From Nitriliruptorales bacterium (GTDB lineage Bacteria; Actinomycetota; Nitriliruptoria; Euzebyales; Egibacteraceae), in NCBI GenBank assembly GCA_007119305.1, contig SKPY01000228.1, positions 1-9,964 of the forward strand: a stretch of DNA of 9,964 nucleotides, written 5' to 3'. A model generated the notes under the pieces. That model was given only the letters and a program-made list of their open reading frames with translations. It did no database searches and was not told the DNA's origin. Both the position numbers and the translations under genes were made by a program. This document shows, one piece after another, positions 1 to 7,949 of the stretch (positions are counted from its first letter, which is position 1; the number at the start of each line of letters is the position of its first letter).

Positions 1-2
1 AC

Positions 3-8
3 AAGGAG
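3..8 (+). promoter_or_regulatory. Shine-Dalgarno site of the GNAT/acyl-CoA synthetase gene
   Basis: AAGGAG lies nine bases before the ATG at 18, which is good spacing. It decides between two nearby ATGs: the one at 10 is only one base from the site and opens an 87-codon frame with no recognisable protein, whereas 18 opens the 895-codon fusion gene. Confidence 0.8.
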
Positions 9-17
9 CATGCTGAA

Positions 18-2705
18 ATGGCTGTTGACCTCGATGCCTACACGACCGACGCGGTGCTCCGCGACGGCCGGACGGTGCACCTGCGTCCGATCCGGCCTGA
101 CGATGCGGACGCCCTGTGGGAGATGTGGCAGCGCCTGTCGCCGGAGACGATCCGGCTCCGGTTCTTCGGACCCCGGAAGATGGACCGGGAGGGCATCAAC
201 ATCTTCACCGACGTCGACATGCAAGACCGTTTCGCGGTCGTCGCGGAGACCGGCGGGCGGATCGTGGGGGTGAGCCGCTTCGACCGCCTCGAGGAGGACC
301 CGGCCACGGCGGAGTTCGCGGTGGTGGTCGAGGACGCCGAGCAGGGGCGGGGCATCGGCACCGCGCTGCTGCGGGCGCTCGTGGAACCGGCCGCGGACCT
401 CGGCATCACCCGCTTCGAGGGCGACGTCCTGCGCGAGAACGCGAAGATGCTGAAGATGATGCGCGACGCAGGGCTGGAACCAGCCTTCCGCGACTACGGG
501 TCGGTGGTGCACACGGAGTTCCGCGCCACCCCGACCGAAGCGTTCCTCTCCAGCGTCGACGAGCAGGACCGGCAAGCGGCCATCGCCGCGCTGTCGAGCG
601 TGCTCGCACCGGCGTCGGTGGCGGTCGTCGGAGCGAGCCGGGACCCGCGCTCGATCGGTGGGCTCGTGTTCGACAACCTCCTGCGCGGTCGCTTCTCGGG
701 GCCCGTGTACCCCGTCAACCCCACCGCGGAACACGTGCAGTCGGTGGCGGCCTACCCGACGCTGGCGCACTGCCCGACGGTGCCTGAGCTCGCGATCGTG
801 TGCGTGCCTGCGCCCCACGTCGAGGGGGTCGTGGAGGAGGCGGGACGGGTCGGCACGAAGGCCGCGGTCATCGTCTCAGCGGGCTTCGCCGAGATCGGTG
901 AGCGGGGCCTGGAGCGGGAGCGCTCACTGATGGAGGTGGCACGCCGCCACGGCATCCGCATCGTCGGCCCGAACTGCATGGGGGTGTTGAACGCCAGCGC
1001 GGACGTCCGGATGAACGCCACCTTCTCCCAGGTCTTCCCGCCCGCCGGCGAGGTGGCCTTCCTGTCGCAGTCCGGTGCCCTGGGCCTTGCGATCCTGTCG
1101 GCGGCGAACCGCCTGAACGTCGGCCTCAGCACGTTCGCCAGCGTCGGCAACAAGCCGGACCTGTCCGGCAACGACTTCCTCCAGTACTGGGAGAGCGACG
1201 CGGACACCTCGGTCATCCTGCTGTACCTGGAGTCGTTCGGGAACCCACGGAAGTTCGGTCGGCTCGCGCGCCGCATCGGCCGCAGCAAGCCGATCGTGGC
1301 GGTGAAGTCGGGGCGGTCGCAGGCAGGAGTGCGGGCCGCCTCCAGCCACACCGGTGCGCTCGCGGCCGGCGACGTCGCGGTCGAAGCCCTGTTCCGCCAG
1401 GCGGGCGTCGTCCGGGTCGACACGCTCGAGGAGATGTTCGACGTCGCCACCGTGCTCGCGAGCCAGCCGGCGCCCGCGGGCAAGGGCGTGGCGATCCTCA
1501 CCAACGGCGGGGGGCCGGGCATCCTCGCTGCCGACGCGTGCGAGGCGCATGGGCTGTCCGTGCCCGAGCTGTCTGCGCAGACGCTCGCGCGGCTCGAGGA
1601 GTTCCTGCCCGCCGAGGCCGGGATCCGCAACCCCGTCGACATGATCGCGTCGGCCACCGCCGAGGGCTACGGCAGGGCGATGCGGGTGCTCGCCGAGGAC
1701 CCGAGCATCGACATGCTGCTCGTCATCTTCATCCCTCCGGTCATCACGCGAGCGGAGGACGTCGCGCACGAGATGGTCGCAGCGCAGCGCGCCATCGGCG
1801 ACGCCATCCCGATCGTCAGCGTGTTCATGTCCGAGATCCCCGTGCCCGACGAGCTGCGGAAGGCTCGCATCCCGGCGTTCCCCTTCCCGGAGGCCGCCGC
1901 GAAGGCGCTCGGCCGCGCGGGCCGCTACGGCGAGTGGCTCGCACGACCGCTGGGCCACGTCTGCGAGATCGACGACGCCGACGAGGACACGGCACGCCAG
2001 ATCGTCGCCGAGGCCCTGGCGGAAGGCCGTGAGCAGGCGTGGCTCGGCGCCGAGCAGACCGAGCGGCTGCTGCGCGCGTTCGGCATCTCCACGGCGGAGG
2101 GGCGTGTGGTGCACTCTCCCGACGAGGCTGCCGCGGCCCAGGAGCAGCTTGGCGGCCCGGTGGCGGTCAAGGCCGCCGCCCCCGTGCACAAGACCGAGCT
2201 CGGGGGCGTGCGGCTCGGGCTCGCACGGCCGGAGCAGGTGGCCGATGCCGTGCGTCAGATCCGCGGCGACCTCGAGGCCGCGGGCCGCGCCGACGTCGTG
2301 GAGCACGGCTTCCTCGTCCAGGAGATGGTCGGTGATGGGGTCGAGATGGTCGTCGGAGTCACCCACGACCCCACGTTCGGGCCGCTGCTCATGGCTGGCA
2401 TGGGCGGCACGCTCGTGGAGCTGCTGAAGGACGTCTCCGTGCGGATCCACCCCCTGACCGACCTCGACGTCGAGGAGATGCTCACCAGCTTGCGGGGCTT
2501 CCCGCTGCTCACCGGCTACCGCGGCTCGGACCCGGTCGACGTGACGGCCCTGAAGACCCTGCTGTTCCGCCTCTCCGCCCTCGTCGAGGCCGTGCCCGAG
2601 ATCGACCAGCTCGACCTGAACCCCGTCTTCGTACGCCAACGCGGTCTCGCAGCCGTCGACGCGCGCGTGAAGGTCGCACGCCATCGCCGCGTACGGCGCT
2701 GGTAG
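18..2705 (+). CDS. GNAT acetyltransferase fused to ADP-forming acyl-CoA synthetase (Pat-like)
   Basis: 895-residue protein of two enzyme halves. Residues about 18-165 are a GNAT acetyltransferase, with the acetyl-CoA loop QGRGIG at 109-114. Then come a CoA-binding Rossmann domain (VAVVGAS at 201-207), succinyl-CoA-ligase-like domains (LSQSGALG; SSHTGALAAGD with the probable phosphohistidine His444; TNGGGPGILAAD), and a C-terminal ATP-grasp domain from about 680 (HKTELGGVRLG near 724, LDLNP near 866). Family knowledge: such fusions are either protein lysine acetyltransferases that control acyl-CoA synthetases (Pat type) or acyl-CoA ligases that make ATP from acyl-CoA. Salmonella Pat has its GNAT domain at the C-terminus; an N-terminal GNAT is known from actinobacterial PatA-like proteins. 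The synthetase residues look intact here, so ligase activity is possible. No signal peptide is visible, so it should be cytosolic. The gene appears complete and ends in a hairpin shared with the convergent gene. Which of the two activities dominates cannot be told from sequence. Confidence 0.93.
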   Translation: MAVDLDAYTTDAVLRDGRTVHLRPIRPDDADALWEMWQRLSPETIRLRFFGPRKMDREGINIFTDVDMQDRFAVVAETGGRIVGVSRFDRLEEDPATAEFAVVVEDAEQGRGIGTALLRALVEPAADLGITRFEGDVLRENAKMLKMMRDAGLEPAFRDYGSVVHTEFRATPTEAFLSSVDEQDRQAAIAALSSVLAPASVAVVGASRDPRSIGGLVFDNLLRGRFSGPVYPVNPTAEHVQSVAAYPTLAHCPTVPELAIVCVPAPHVEGVVEEAGRVGTKAAVIVSAGFAEIGERGLERERSLMEVARRHGIRIVGPNCMGVLNASADVRMNATFSQVFPPAGEVAFLSQSGALGLAILSAANRLNVGLSTFASVGNKPDLSGNDFLQYWESDADTSVILLYLESFGNPRKFGRLARRIGRSKPIVAVKSGRSQAGVRAASSHTGALAAGDVAVEALFRQAGVVRVDTLEEMFDVATVLASQPAPAGKGVAILTNGGGPGILAADACEAHGLSVPELSAQTLARLEEFLPAEAGIRNPVDMIASATAEGYGRAMRVLAEDPSIDMLLVIFIPPVITRAEDVAHEMVAAQRAIGDAIPIVSVFMSEIPVPDELRKARIPAFPFPEAAAKALGRAGRYGEWLARPLGHVCEIDDADEDTARQIVAEALAEGREQAWLGAEQTERLLRAFGISTAEGRVVHSPDEAAAAQEQLGGPVAVKAAAPVHKTELGGVRLGLARPEQVADAVRQIRGDLEAAGRADVVEHGFLVQEMVGDGVEMVVGVTHDPTFGPLLMAGMGGTLVELLKDVSVRIHPLTDLDVEEMLTSLRGFPLLTGYRGSDPVDVTALKTLLFRLSALVEAVPEIDQLDLNPVFVRQRGLAAVDARVKVARHRRVRRW

Positions 2706-2724
2706 CCGCTGGGGGGCGGCTACC
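2701..2724. terminator. Hairpin shared by two convergent genes, containing both stop codons
   Basis: GGTAGCCGC (2701-2709) and GCGGCTACC (2716-2724) form a perfect 9-bp stem with a six-base loop. The left arm contains the TAG of the upstream gene and the right arm the TAG of the minus-strand gene (CTA at 2720-2722). Such a structure can act in both directions. No T-tract follows on either strand, so it may be a U-less terminator, common in GC-rich actinobacteria, or a 3'-end stabiliser; this function is inferred. Confidence 0.6.
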
Positions 2725-3262
2725 GCCGGCCGCGGGGGAACGTCTCCTCGCCGCGGTCCCACTCCGCCCAGTCCGCCCACTCTTCGAGCTCCTCGCCCGT
2801 GGGCTCCTCTGCCTCGACCCGGTCCAGGGCGTCGGCGTCGTCGGGGAGCTCCACCAGCGTGAGCAGACCGTCCTCGGCGTCGAAGCACACGAGCGCCGCC
2901 CGTGACCAGGAGCCCTCCTCGTCGGGCAGCCAGCCCACCGCGCAGGGCTCAGCCTCGAGGAACGCCCGGGTGAGGACCGCGCCCGGCGAGCGCTCCCAGA
3001 TCGCCTCGAGCTCCTCGGTGAGCGCGCCGACGCCGTCTCCGTTGCGGATGTCGGGACACTCGATGTCGTCGGCGACGAGCCCGACGATCTCGTCGAGGTC
3101 GCGGGCGTTGAACGCCTCGACGAAGGCGTCGCGCAGCGCTTCGAGGTCCCCGTCGGCAGGCCGATCCTGCGGACCGGCGCCGTCGGCAGCGGGCGACTCG
3201 AAGGCATCGACCTCGTCCTCGTCCCGGATGCTCAGGCCATCCTCGTTGTGCGACTCGCCCAT
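2720..3262 (-). CDS. Small acidic NTF2/SnoaL-like protein
   Basis: 180 residues, cytosolic by composition, with no signal peptide or membrane segment. Residues about 40-150 look like a nuclear-transport-factor-2/SnoaL-like cone fold: LRDAFVEAFNARDLDEIVGLVADDI at 43-67 is the typical opening helix pair of that superfamily, followed by alternating strand-like segments. The first 40 residues are acidic and probably disordered. The tail is Glu-rich with three tryptophans spaced by three (W162, W165, W168), then ends in a basic PRGRR. No catalytic set can be assigned; the fold serves as enzyme, ligand-binding domain or small regulator. The ATG at 3262 has AGGAG (minus strand of 3271-3275) eight bases upstream. 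It is transcribed divergently from metH, with 127 bp between them, so co-regulation is possible but not shown. Fold assignment is moderate; function is unknown. Confidence 0.72.
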   Translation of the reverse strand: MGESHNEDGLSIRDEDEVDAFESPAADGAGPQDRPADGDLEALRDAFVEAFNARDLDEIVGLVADDIECPDIRNGDGVGALTEELEAIWERSPGAVLTRAFLEAEPCAVGWLPDEEGSWSRAALVCFDAEDGLLTLVELPDDADALDRVEAEEPTGEELEEWADWAEWDRGEETFPRGRR

Positions 3263-3274
3263 CGCTCGTACTCC

Positions 3275-3314
3275 TGCCGGATACGGTGTGGTCCGGCACG
3301 TTCAGCATGCCGGA
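3275..3314. repeat. Three alternating TGCCGGA / TCCGGCA arms in the divergent region
   Basis: TGCCGGA at 3275-3281, TCCGGCA at 3292-3298 and TGCCGGA at 3308-3314 are exact seven-base copies in alternating orientation, separated by 10 and 9 bases. The middle copy can pair with either neighbour. As DNA they could be operator half-sites; the two same-orientation copies are 33 bp apart, about three helical turns. As RNA on the minus strand they could form two mutually exclusive hairpins just before the ribosome binding site of the NTF2-like gene, since the last base of the proximal arm is the first base of AGGAG. Confidence 0.6.
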
Positions 3315-3324
3315 TGCACCCGGA

Positions 3325-3336
3325 ACTGTATAGGCT
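3325..3336. promoter_or_regulatory. Candidate back-to-back -10 elements of metH and the NTF2-like gene
   Basis: This is the most AT-rich patch of the divergent region. On the plus strand TATAGG (3329-3334) or TAGGCT (3331-3336) fits the loose actinobacterial TAnnnT pattern and would start metH RNA near 3342. On the minus strand TACAGT (complement of 3325-3330) fits the same pattern and would start RNA near 3318, so that all three repeat arms would be transcribed. No good -35 hexamer is visible on either strand, hence the low confidence. Confidence 0.3.
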
Positions 3337-3389
3337 CCGTCGGGACAGCCCCGCATGGCTGTTGCCCGAGGCCCTACCATTGTCGCGTG

Positions 3390-6300
3390 ATGAGCGACTT
3401 CCTGGCTGCTGTGCGTGACCGCGTCGTGGTCTTCGACGGCGCGATGGGCACGAGCGTGCAGGCGCGCGAGCTCTGCGCGGACGACTTCGCCGGGCTCGAG
3501 GGCTGCAACGAGGTGCTCGTGCGCACCCGGCCCGAGGTGGTGCGCGACATCCACGAGGAGTTCCTCGCCGTGGGCTGCGACGTGGTGGAGACCGACACGT
3601 TCGGTGGGGCGCCGTGGGTGCTCGACGACTACGACCTCGGTGCGGAGACCGAGGCGCTGAACGAGGCGGCGGCCCGCCTGGCGCGCGAAGCCTGCGACGA
3701 GGTCCCGGGGCGCCGCTGGACGGCGGGATCCATCGGTCCGGGCACCCGCTCGCCGACGCTGTCGCTCGGCAAGGGCCCCGCGCAAGGCTCAAGTCGCGCA
3801 GCGGGAGCCCGCAAGAGCGACTTCATCGACTACGACACGATGGTCGCGGGCTACGGACGGCAGGCGCGGGGCCTGCTCGCCGGCGGTGCGGAGCTGTTCA
3901 TCGTGGAGACGGTCTTCGACCTGCTGCAGGCCAAGGCCGCGATCTGGGCATGCCACGAGGCGATGGACGCCGAAGGCGTGCGCGTGCCGATCATGGTGTC
4001 GGTGACGATCGAGCAGGGCATCAACACGATGCTGCTGGGCAGCGAGATCGGCGCGGCCCTCGTGGCGCTCGATCCGCTCGACGTCGACGTCATCGGACTG
4101 AACTGCGCGACCGGCCCCGATGACATGCGCGAGCACGTGCGCTACCTGGCGCAGTCGTCCCGCAAGCCGATCAGCGTGATCCCCAACGCGGGGATCCCCC
4201 GGATGGTCGACGGGCAGACGGTCTACCCCCTGTCGCCCGACGCGCTCGCCCACGCCCAGCGCGACTTCATCGACGCGTTCGGTGTGCAGATCGTCGGTGG
4301 CTGCTGCGGCACGACTCCCGAGCACCTGCGCAAGGTCGTGGAGGTGTGCAAGGGCGACCACACGCGCACGCGCGAGCCGCAGTGGCAGCCGAGCGTCGCG
4401 TCACTGTACGCCCCGGTCACGATCGAACAGGACAACTCGTTCCTGCTCATCGGAGAGCGCCTCAACGCCAACGGCTCACGCAGGTTCCGCGAGCTGCTGC
4501 TGGCCGGCGACTGGGACGGGATCACGCAGATGGCACGCGAGCAGGTGCGTGAGGGCGCCCACACCCTGGACGTGTCCGTCGACTACGTCGGACGTGACGG
4601 CGTCGCCGACATGGGCCAGGTGCTCGACCGGCTGGCGACCCAGTCGACGCTGCCGCTGGTGATCGACTCGACCGAGCCGGCGGTGGTCGAGGCTGCGCTC
4701 AAGCGCCTCGGCGGCCGGGCCGTCATCAACTCGGTCAACCTGGAGGACGGACGGCGCAAGGCGGACGTGCTGTTCGCGCTCGCCAGGCAGTTCGGCGCGG
4801 CGCTCATCGGCTTGGCGATCGACGAGCAGGGCCAGGCGCGCACCGCCGACTGGAAGGTCGACGTGTGCAAGCGGATCGCCGAGATCGGCATCGGCGAGTA
4901 CGGGCTGGAGCCGGGCGACCTCATCTTCGACACGCTGACGTTCCCCCTCGGGTCCGGCAGCGAGGACCTGCGCGGTGACGGGCTGGCCACCCTGGAGGCG
5001 ATCGAGCGCGTCAAGGAGGAGATCCCCGGCTGCTACACCGTGCTGGGTGTCTCGAACGTGTCGTTCGGGTTGATGCCGGCGGCCCGGCAGGCGCTCAACT
5101 CGGTGTTCCTGCACCTCGCCGTCGAGCGCGGGTTGGACGCTGCGATCGTGCACCCGGGCAAGATCCTGCCGCTGCACCGGATCGACGACGAGGTCCGGCA
5201 GGTCTGCGTCGACCTCGTCGAGGACAACCGCGCAGACGGCTACGACCCCCTGCACCGGCTGATGGAGCTCTTCGAGGGCGCCTCGGAGCAGAAGGCGAGC
5301 GCCGAGGAGCTCGCTGCCCTGCCGCTGGGCGAGCGGCTCGAGCGTCGCATCGTCGACGGCCATGCCGACGGCCTCGCTGCCGATCTCGAGGCGGCGCTCG
5401 CCGAGGGCATCACCCCCCTCGACATCATCAACACGCACCTGCTCGCCGGCATGAAGGTGGTCGGGGACCTGTTCGGGGCGGGACAGATGCAGCTGCCGTT
5501 CGTGCTGGCCTCGGCCGAGGTGATGAAGACCGCGGTGGCGCAGCTCGAACCGCACATGGAGGCCAGCGAGGACCGCGGCAAGGCACGGATCGTGCTCGCC
5601 ACCGTCAAGGGTGACGTCCACGACATCGGCAAGAACCTCGTCGACATCATCCTGACCAACAACGGCTACGACGTCCGCAACCTCGGCATCAAACAGCCCA
5701 TCGACGCGATCATCGACGCCGCGCAGGACTTCCGCGCCGACGCGATCGGCCTGTCCGGCCTGCTCGTGAAGTCCACGGTGGTGATGAAGGAGGATCTCGA
5801 GGAGCTGGGACGTCGCGGGCTGTCCCACTACCCGGTGCTGCTCGGCGGTGCCGCGCTGAACCGGGGCTACGTCGAGATCGACCTGCGCCGCATCTACGAC
5901 GGGCCGCTGTTCTACTGCAAGGACGCGTTCGCGGGTCTGCAGCAGATGGACGAGCTCGTCAAGTTCGCCGAGTCCGGCGGCTGGCCCGATGACTGGGGTC
6001 GGGTGCCGGCGGAGCGCAAGGCCGAGCGCGGCACTCGCGAGCAGGCGGACGTCACCGCCGTGGCCCGCAGCGACGTGGCCACGGACGTGGACGTCCCCAC
6101 CCCGCCCTTCTGGGGCTCGCGTGTCGTGCGCGGCATCCCCCTCGACGAGATCGCCGCCTACCTGAACACCACGGCCCTGTTCCGCAACCAGTGGGGCTTC
6201 GGCCGCGACGATCGCACGGAAGCCGAGGCGGCCCTGCGCAAGACGCTCGCGCTCTGCCGGCAGGAGTCGATCCTCGTGCCGGAGGCAGTCTACGGCTACT

Positions 6301-6860
6301 GGCCGGCCAACGGCGACGGCAACAACGTCGTCGTCTGGGCAGGACCGGACAGCGACGAGGAGGTGGCCCGCTTCACCTTCCCCCGTCAGACGAAGGGCAG
6401 GCGGTTGTGCATCGCAGACTTCTTCCGGCCGCTGCACTCCGGCGAACGCGACGTCATCGCGTTCCAGGCGGTCACGATGGGCCCGCGGGTCTCGCAGCGC
6501 GCCGCCGAGCTGTTCGAAGCCGGCCGCTACACCGACTACCTGTTCCTGCACGGGCTCGGCGTCGAGATGGCCGAAGCGCTTGCCGAGTACTGGCACGGGC
6601 GCATCCGCGTCGAGCTGGGCATCGCCGACGACGACGCGGACACCGTCGAGGCCCTGTTCAGGCAGGGCTACCGCGGCTCACGCTACAGCTTCGGCTACGC
6701 CGCCTGCCCTGACCTCGAGGCCCGCCGGCCGCTGTTCGAACTGCTCGAGGCGGACCGCATCGGCCTCGAGCTGTCCGAGGAGTTCCAGCTGCACCCCGAA
6801 CAGGCCACCGACGCCCTCGTCGTCCACCATCCCGAGGCCAAGTACTTCAACGCCCGCTGA
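3390..6860 (+). CDS. metH: Cobalamin-dependent methionine synthase (5-methyltetrahydrofolate-homocysteine methyltransferase)
   Basis: 1156 residues, close to the usual ~1200. It transfers the methyl group of 5-methyltetrahydrofolate through cobalamin to homocysteine. Modules in order: homocysteine domain, about 1-320 (VFDGAMGTSVQ near the start; zinc ligands Cys239 in GLNCATGP and Cys305-Cys306 in GGCCGTT); folate domain from about 350 (LLIGERLNANGS); cobalamin cap and B12 domain, about 630-880, with the cobalt ligand His744 in GDVHDIGKN; and the AdoMet reactivation domain, about 905-1156, with RYSFGYAACPD from Arg1098. The start follows the family pattern; GTG at 3387, one codon earlier, is an alternative, and no strong ribosome binding site precedes either. 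The frame is open back to 2799, but that stretch runs antisense through the neighbouring gene and matches nothing. An Ala/Ser/Arg-rich segment near residues 130-145 looks longer than the E. coli loop. The gap upstream is too short for a cobalamin riboswitch. Confidence 0.97.
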   Translation: MSDFLAAVRDRVVVFDGAMGTSVQARELCADDFAGLEGCNEVLVRTRPEVVRDIHEEFLAVGCDVVETDTFGGAPWVLDDYDLGAETEALNEAAARLAREACDEVPGRRWTAGSIGPGTRSPTLSLGKGPAQGSSRAAGARKSDFIDYDTMVAGYGRQARGLLAGGAELFIVETVFDLLQAKAAIWACHEAMDAEGVRVPIMVSVTIEQGINTMLLGSEIGAALVALDPLDVDVIGLNCATGPDDMREHVRYLAQSSRKPISVIPNAGIPRMVDGQTVYPLSPDALAHAQRDFIDAFGVQIVGGCCGTTPEHLRKVVEVCKGDHTRTREPQWQPSVASLYAPVTIEQDNSFLLIGERLNANGSRRFRELLLAGDWDGITQMAREQVREGAHTLDVSVDYVGRDGVADMGQVLDRLATQSTLPLVIDSTEPAVVEAALKRLGGRAVINSVNLEDGRRKADVLFALARQFGAALIGLAIDEQGQARTADWKVDVCKRIAEIGIGEYGLEPGDLIFDTLTFPLGSGSEDLRGDGLATLEAIERVKEEIPGCYTVLGVSNVSFGLMPAARQALNSVFLHLAVERGLDAAIVHPGKILPLHRIDDEVRQVCVDLVEDNRADGYDPLHRLMELFEGASEQKASAEELAALPLGERLERRIVDGHADGLAADLEAALAEGITPLDIINTHLLAGMKVVGDLFGAGQMQLPFVLASAEVMKTAVAQLEPHMEASEDRGKARIVLATVKGDVHDIGKNLVDIILTNNGYDVRNLGIKQPIDAIIDAAQDFRADAIGLSGLLVKSTVVMKEDLEELGRRGLSHYPVLLGGAALNRGYVEIDLRRIYDGPLFYCKDAFAGLQQMDELVKFAESGGWPDDWGRVPAERKAERGTREQADVTAVARSDVATDVDVPTPPFWGSRVVRGIPLDEIAAYLNTTALFRNQWGFGRDDRTEAEAALRKTLALCRQESILVPEAVYGYWPANGDGNNVVVWAGPDSDEEVARFTFPRQTKGRRLCIADFFRPLHSGERDVIAFQAVTMGPRVSQRAAELFEAGRYTDYLFLHGLGVEMAEALAEYWHGRIRVELGIADDDADTVEALFRQGYRGSRYSFGYAACPDLEARRPLFELLEADRIGLELSEEFQLHPEQATDALVVHHPEAKYFNAR

Positions 6861-6890
6861 CGACCCGGTCGCACTCACTTCTCAGGCGTC

Positions 6891-7943
6891 TTACGAGTCC
6901 GCCCCGTCCGGCTGCGCCGCCTCAGGTTCGCCGGCGTCCCCGGGAGCCGACGGGCGTTCGGCCAGCAGCGCGCCGAGGTCCCGCACGGACGGGCGCTCCT
7001 TCCCCTCCGGCTCGTCGGCGGGCGCCTCCGCTGGAGGGGTACTGGGCGGCTCGTCCGCGGCACCGGATGCGGTCAGCCCGTCATCCGCAGGCGCGTCGGG
7101 CGCAGGACGATCAGCCAGCACAGGAGCGTCAGCGCCAGAACCGCCAGGGCCCTCGTCGCGGTTGTCCTCCCCCCCGGTGCGGGGTGACGGAGCATCCGGC
7201 GTCGCCGGCGGAGTGATCCGCTGAACGCTGCGACGCTGCTCGGGCGCCTCCACCGGCCGGCGAGGCGGTGCGGGGGAATCCTGTGCGGCCCCGTCCCCGT
7301 CGGCGTCGCGCTCCAGCGCGACCGCCACGTCGCCGAGCTTGCGCTCGACGTCCGCGAGCGCGAGGGCCACCTCACCGTCCACCGAGCCGGACAGCGCGAG
7401 GATCGTCTCCGACGCCTCCATGCGCAGCGCGGTGGCCTCTGCGGCGACCGCTGGGCCGCCCACCTCCTCCGCCCGCTCGACAGACGCTGCTGCGTCCCCG
7501 AACAGGCGGGGCAGCTCCAGGGGGCGCACGGCAGCGACCGCGACGGCCTCGCCCAGGCGTACCCGCGCGAACCTGAGGTTCAGCCGCGCGTCGGCCTCCG
7601 GGGCCCGAGTCACGAGGAGCTGCACGCTCTCGGCGCCGCGCTTCACGTGGTACAGCGCCTCGCCCGGCAGTGCGCCGTTGCTCAATGCGACCGCGACGCC
7701 GGAGGTCGCGAACAGCATGAGCGCCAGGCACGCGACGACCAGGCCCTGCCGGACCCGGGTCCGCCGGGCCCGCTGCATGTGTGCACCGACCCGGTGCAGC
7801 ACCCACAGGTGCCGGGCCGCGGTGTCGACATCAACCGTCGTGGCGAACGAGCGGTGGACCAGCTCGCGGAGCTCCTCGTCGGCCGGAGCGTCCCGGCGGG
7901 CTGCTGTCCAGTCGACCGGGTCAACATGATCGTCGGAGTGCAT
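6891..7943 (-). CDS. Single-pass membrane protein with DUF5667-like region, putative anti-sigma factor
   Basis: 350 residues. Residues 1-66 are cytosolic and charged (ELRELVHRSF, AARHLWVLHRVGAHMQRAR); one hydrophobic segment spans about 67-87 (GLVVACLALMLFATSGVAVA). It is followed by LPGEALYHVKRGAESVQLL at 92-110, the signature I associate with actinobacterial DUF5667 proteins, and a helical region to about 215. Residues 216-350 are rich in Pro, Ala, Asp and Glu and probably disordered; they would lie outside the membrane given an N-in orientation. The gene starts six bases after the ECF sigma stop, with an AGGA about ten bases before its ATG, so the pair is surely one transcript. From that position and topology I infer that it holds and releases the sigma factor, but no canonical zinc-binding HxxxCxxC anti-sigma motif is present. 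Its end converges on metH with a 30-bp gap. Confidence 0.8.
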   Translation of the reverse strand: MHSDDHVDPVDWTAARRDAPADEELRELVHRSFATTVDVDTAARHLWVLHRVGAHMQRARRTRVRQGLVVACLALMLFATSGVAVALSNGALPGEALYHVKRGAESVQLLVTRAPEADARLNLRFARVRLGEAVAVAAVRPLELPRLFGDAAASVERAEEVGGPAVAAEATALRMEASETILALSGSVDGEVALALADVERKLGDVAVALERDADGDGAAQDSPAPPRRPVEAPEQRRSVQRITPPATPDAPSPRTGGEDNRDEGPGGSGADAPVLADRPAPDAPADDGLTASGAADEPPSTPPAEAPADEPEGKERPSVRDLGALLAERPSAPGDAGEPEAAQPDGADS

Positions 7944-7949
7944 GCAGCG

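Noticed and set aside
924..2888. A 654-codon open frame antisense to the GNAT/acyl-CoA synthetase gene
   Set aside because: It is rich in Arg, His, Gly and Ala, has no recognisable domain, and is the expected mirror of a GC3-rich coding sequence.
2799..3389. A 197-codon in-frame extension upstream of metH
   Set aside because: It is Ser/Arg-rich, runs antisense through the NTF2-like gene and the divergent control region, and MetH family proteins begin at the MSDF segment.
3263..3389. A cobalamin or S-adenosylmethionine riboswitch before metH
   Set aside because: The gap is 127 bp and is shared with a divergent gene; no B12-box-like or SAM-box-like core is visible.
4476..6596. A 706-codon open frame antisense to metH
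   Set aside because: Same high-GC mirror effect; the plus strand is unquestionably metH across this span.
6861..6871. A small palindrome after the metH stop
   Set aside because: CGAC and GTCG with a three-base loop give only a 4-bp stem with no T-tract, expected by chance in this composition.
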